A stretch of 64,000 nucleotides of DNA from Liolophura sinensis (Eukaryota; Mollusca; Polyplacophora; Chitonida; Chitonidae): the NCBI RefSeq assembly GCF_032854445.1, contig NW_027018098.1, positions 19,857-83,856 on the forward strand. The letters run 5' to 3'. The notes under the pieces are model-generated. The model was not told the DNA's origin. It saw only the letters and a list, made by a program, of their open reading frames with translations, and did no database searches. Position 1 is the first letter of the stretch; each line of letters starts with the position of its first letter. The position numbers and the translations under genes were made by a program. Of the stretch, positions 60,869-64,000 are shown piece by piece.

Positions 60869-63800
60869 CGATTTCAATTAGCAAAAGGACCAGGCAAAAA
60901 TCCAAAAGTGGAAAAAATGTTCCAATGCTGCTGGTAAGAGGCTAATCCGACGTATTTTGTGACGAGAAATCGAATGGTGCAAACCGCGTTGCTCTCCGAC
61001 CAATACTTTTGGCTGTAGCCACAATTGAATCATCAATTATGTCAAAATCACGTGCCCAGCAACGGCTCTTACTCCATGGAAACCAAGGAAATTTACAATT
61101 TTTCAACAGCTGGAGATGCCTGACCCAATTGCGCATCTTTTGGCACCTTATTGATGTGGGTCAGTGTTCAATTGTACTTTTTACAGCAGACTGTATCAAG
61201 TACCTTGTGTTTTTTATATAAAAAAATGGTGTGGTTTTTCTACATGTAGATAAAGACATTGAGTTTATCTTCGACTTAGAAGTAAGACATTTGCTGGGTG
61301 AGTTAAATGGGCTTGGCCCAAAGATTTGACATCTTCTGGGCTACCGAAGGGCACATAACTTATAATCAAAAGTTGAATATAGTAATGACCAGTCGCGATT
61401 GTACATAGTACATGTAGCCGATTTCAATGAGCAAAAGGACCAGGCAAAAATCCAAAAGTGGAAAAAATGTTCCAATGCTGCTGGTAAGAGGCTAATCCGA
61501 CGTATTTTGTGACGAGAAATCGAATGGTGCAAACCGCGTTGCTCTCCGACCAATACTTTTGGCTGTAGCCACAATTGAATCATCATTTATGTCAAAATCA
61601 CGTGCCCAGCAACGGCTCTTACTCCATGGAAACCAAGGAAATTTGCAATTTTTCAACACCTGGAGATGCCTGACCCAATTGCGCATCTTTTGGCACCTTA
61701 TTGATGTGGGTCAGTGTTCAATTGTACTTTTTACAGCAGACTGTATCAAGTACCTTGTGTTTTTTATATAAAAATGGTGTGGTTTTTCTACATGTAGATA
61801 AAGAGATTAAGTTTATCTTCGACTTAGAAGTAAGACATTTGCTGGGTGAGTGAAATGGGCTTGGCCCAAAGATTTGACGTCTTCTGGGCTACCGAAGGGC
61901 ACATAACTTATAATCAAAAGTTGAATATAGTAATGACCAGTCGCGATGGTACATAGTACATGTAGCCCATTTCAATTAGCAAAAGGACCAGGCAAAAATC
62001 CAAAAGTGGAAAAAAATGCTCCAATGCTGCTGGTAAGAGGCTAATCCGACGTATTTTGTGACGAGAAATCGAATGGTGCAAACCGCGTTGCTCTCCAACC
62101 AATACTTTTGGCTGTAGCCACAATTGAATCATCAATTATGTCAAAATCACGTGCCCAGCAACGGCTCTTACTCCATGGAAACCAAGGAAATTTCCAATTT
62201 TTCAACAGCTGGAGATGCCTGACCCAATTGCGCATCTTTTGGCACCTTATTGATGTGGGTCAGTGTTCAATTGTACTTTTTACAGCAGACTGTATCAAGT
62301 ACCTTGTGTTTTTTATATAAAAATGGTGTGGTTTTTCTACATGTAGATAAAGACATTGAGTTTATCTTCGACTTAGAAGTAAGACATTTGCTGGGTGAGT
62401 TAAATGGGCTTGGCCCAAAGATTTGACATCTTCTGGGCTACCGAAGGGCACATAACTTATAATCAAAAGTTGAATATAGTAATGACCAGTCGCGATTGTA
62501 CATAGTACATGTAGCCGATTTCAATTAGCAAAAGGACCAGGCAAAAATCCAAAAGTGGAAAAAATGTTCCAATGCTGCTGGTAAGAGGCTAATCCGACGT
62601 ATTTTGTGACGAGAAATCGAATGGTGCAAACCGCGTTGCTCTCCGACCAATACTTTTGGCTGTAGCCACAATTGAATCATCAATTATGTCAAAATCACGT
62701 GCCCAGCAACGGCTCTTACTACATGGAAACCAAGGAAATTTACAATTTTTCAACACCTGGAGATGCCTGACCCAATTGCGCATCTTTTGGCACCTTATTG
62801 ATGTGGGTCAGTGTTCAATTGTACTTTTTACAGCAGACTGTATCAAGTACCTTGTGTTTTTTATATAAAAATGGTGTGGTTTTTCTACATGTAGATAAAG
62901 ACATTGAGTTTATCTTCGACTTAGAAGTAAGACATTTGCTGGGTGAGTTAAATGGGCTTGGCCCAAAGATTTGACATCTTCTGGGCTACCGAAGGGCACA
63001 TAACTTATAATCAAAAGTTGAATATAGTAATGACCAGTCGCGATTGTACATAGTACATGTAGCCGATTTCAATTAGCAAAAGGACCAGGCAAAAATCCAA
63101 AAGTAAAAAAAATGCTCCAATGCTGCTGGTAAGAGGCTAATCCGACGTATTTTGTGACGATAAATCGAATGGTGCAAACCGCGTTGCTCTCCGACCAATA
63201 CTTTTGGCTGTAGCCACAATTGAATCATCATTTATGTCAAAATCACGTGCCCAGCAACGGCTCTTACTCCATGGAAACCAAGGAAATTTGCAATTTTTCA
63301 ACAGCTGGAGATGCCTGACCCAATTGCGCATCTTTTGGCACCTTATTGATGTGGGTCAGTGTTCAATTGTACTTTTTACAGCAGACTGTATCAAGTACCT
63401 TGTGTTTTTTATATAAAAATGGTGTGGTTTTTCTACATGTAGATAAAGACATTGAGTTTATCTTCGACTTAGAAGTAAGACATTTGCTGGGTGAGTTAAA
63501 TGGGCTTGGCCCAAAGATTTGACGTCTTCTGGGCTACCGAAGGGCACATAACTTATAATCAAAAGTTGAATATAGTAATGACCAGTCGCGATTGTACATA
63601 GTACATGTAGCCGATTTCAATTAGCAAAAGGACCAGGCAAAAATCCAAAAGTGGAAAAAATGTTCCAATGCTGCTGGTAAGAGGCTAATCCGACGTATTT
63701 TGTGACGAGAAATCGAATGGTGCAAACCGCGTTGCTCTCCGACCAATACTTTTGGCTGTAGCCACAATTGAATCATCATTTATGTCAAAATCACGTGCCC

Positions 63801-64000
63801 AGCAACGGCTCTTACTCCATGGAAACCAAGGAAATTTACAATTTTTCAACAGCTGGAGATGCCTGACCCAATTGCGCATCTTTTGGCACCTTATTGATGT
63901 GGGTCAGTGTTCAATTGTACTTTTTACAGCAGACTGTATCAAGTACCTTGTGTTTTTTATATAAAAATGGTGTGGTTTTTCTACATGTAGATAAAGACAT
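60869..64000. repeat. Satellite monomers 112-117 (last one truncated by the window)
   Basis: No complete local HOR is seen, but several members match distant copies. Copy 113 (GAGATTAAG, GTGAAATGG) followed by copy 114 (CTCCAACC) repeats the neighbour pairs at 47.2 and 49.4 kb. Copy 115 has ACTACATGG like copy 13. Copy 116 has GACGATAAATCG like copies 101 and 108. Two extra A bases (about 61221) and one (about 62011) lengthen two units. The last monomer ends at its GATAAAGACAT. Confidence 0.85.

Larger units (their letters stand above)
1..64000. repeat. 548-bp satellite DNA array, about 117 tandem monomers
   Basis: The same 548-bp unit repeats head to tail without interruption. For example, CGATTTCAATTAGC recurs at 1, 549 and 1097, and the landmark ending each unit (TAGTACATGTAGC) recurs at the same spacing to the end. 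Nearly all unit lengths are exactly 548; a few are 547, 549 or 550 because of single-base indels in homopolymers. All copies share one orientation, and no insertion of foreign DNA is visible. The first unit is 40.0% GC. Both ends of the window are inside the array, so the true array length is unknown. Size, homogeneity and lack of genes fit a eukaryotic heterochromatic satellite. The family and species are not recognised. A length of 548 is close to three nucleosome repeats of about 183 bp, which is an inference only. Confidence 0.98.

Noticed and set aside
1-64000. CRISPR array
   Set aside because: The repeat unit is 548 bp with no unique spacers between short direct repeats, and no cas genes are present.
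1-64000. CENP-B box
   Set aside because: I looked for TTCG-N4-A-N2-CGGG on both strands. CGGG or CCCG appears only in isolated variants (about 48379 and 46000) without the rest of the motif.
1-64000. Transposon-derived tandem array
   Set aside because: No terminal repeats, target-site duplications, transposase or reverse transcriptase were seen. The inverted repeat at 252-296 is too short and internal to be a transposon end.

Overview
The whole 64 kb window is one head-to-tail tandem array of a 548-bp satellite monomer. About 117 copies are present, all in the same orientation. The register is continuous from base 1 (which starts with the monomer's CGATTTCAATTAGC) to base 64000 (which ends inside copy 117). 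There is no unique sequence, no recognisable gene, no RNA gene and no transposon, and neither array edge is reached. The first monomer is 40.0% GC (219/548 by hand count). Monomers differ from each other at only a handful of sites, roughly 97-99% identity by eye.

An array this long and homogeneous, with no coding content, points to eukaryotic constitutive heterochromatin (centromeric, pericentromeric, subtelomeric or an interstitial block). I do not recognise the satellite and cannot name the species. I see no CENP-B box, no canonical AATAAA on either strand and no telomere tract.

Layout: shared rare variants show that the array is organised in local higher-order repeats (HORs) whose period changes along the window. 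These are a 6-mer with a 7-mer derivative (about 2.2-8.8 kb), a 4-mer (8.8-13.2 kb), an 11-mer (16.4-28.5 kb), a 9-mer relationship (28.0-35.6 kb) overlapping an 8-mer (31.8-40.6 kb), a 3-mer (41.1-46.1 kb), another 4-mer (47.2-51.0 kb) and an 8-mer with a 7-mer derivative (52.6-60.9 kb). Stretches between these blocks are satellite with no clear local HOR.

Two patches (about 13.62-14.40 kb and 40.36-46.01 kb) carry dense, mostly one-base indels, while the rest of the array has only about a dozen. This looks like unpolished long-read sequence, although real decay is possible.

Within each monomer there is a conserved cluster of palindromes and hairpins. Much of the variation near them falls in the loops rather than the stems. 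Short ORFs recur in every monomer on both strands, but they overlap each other, show no sign of codon-level constraint and are best read as by-products of the repeat.
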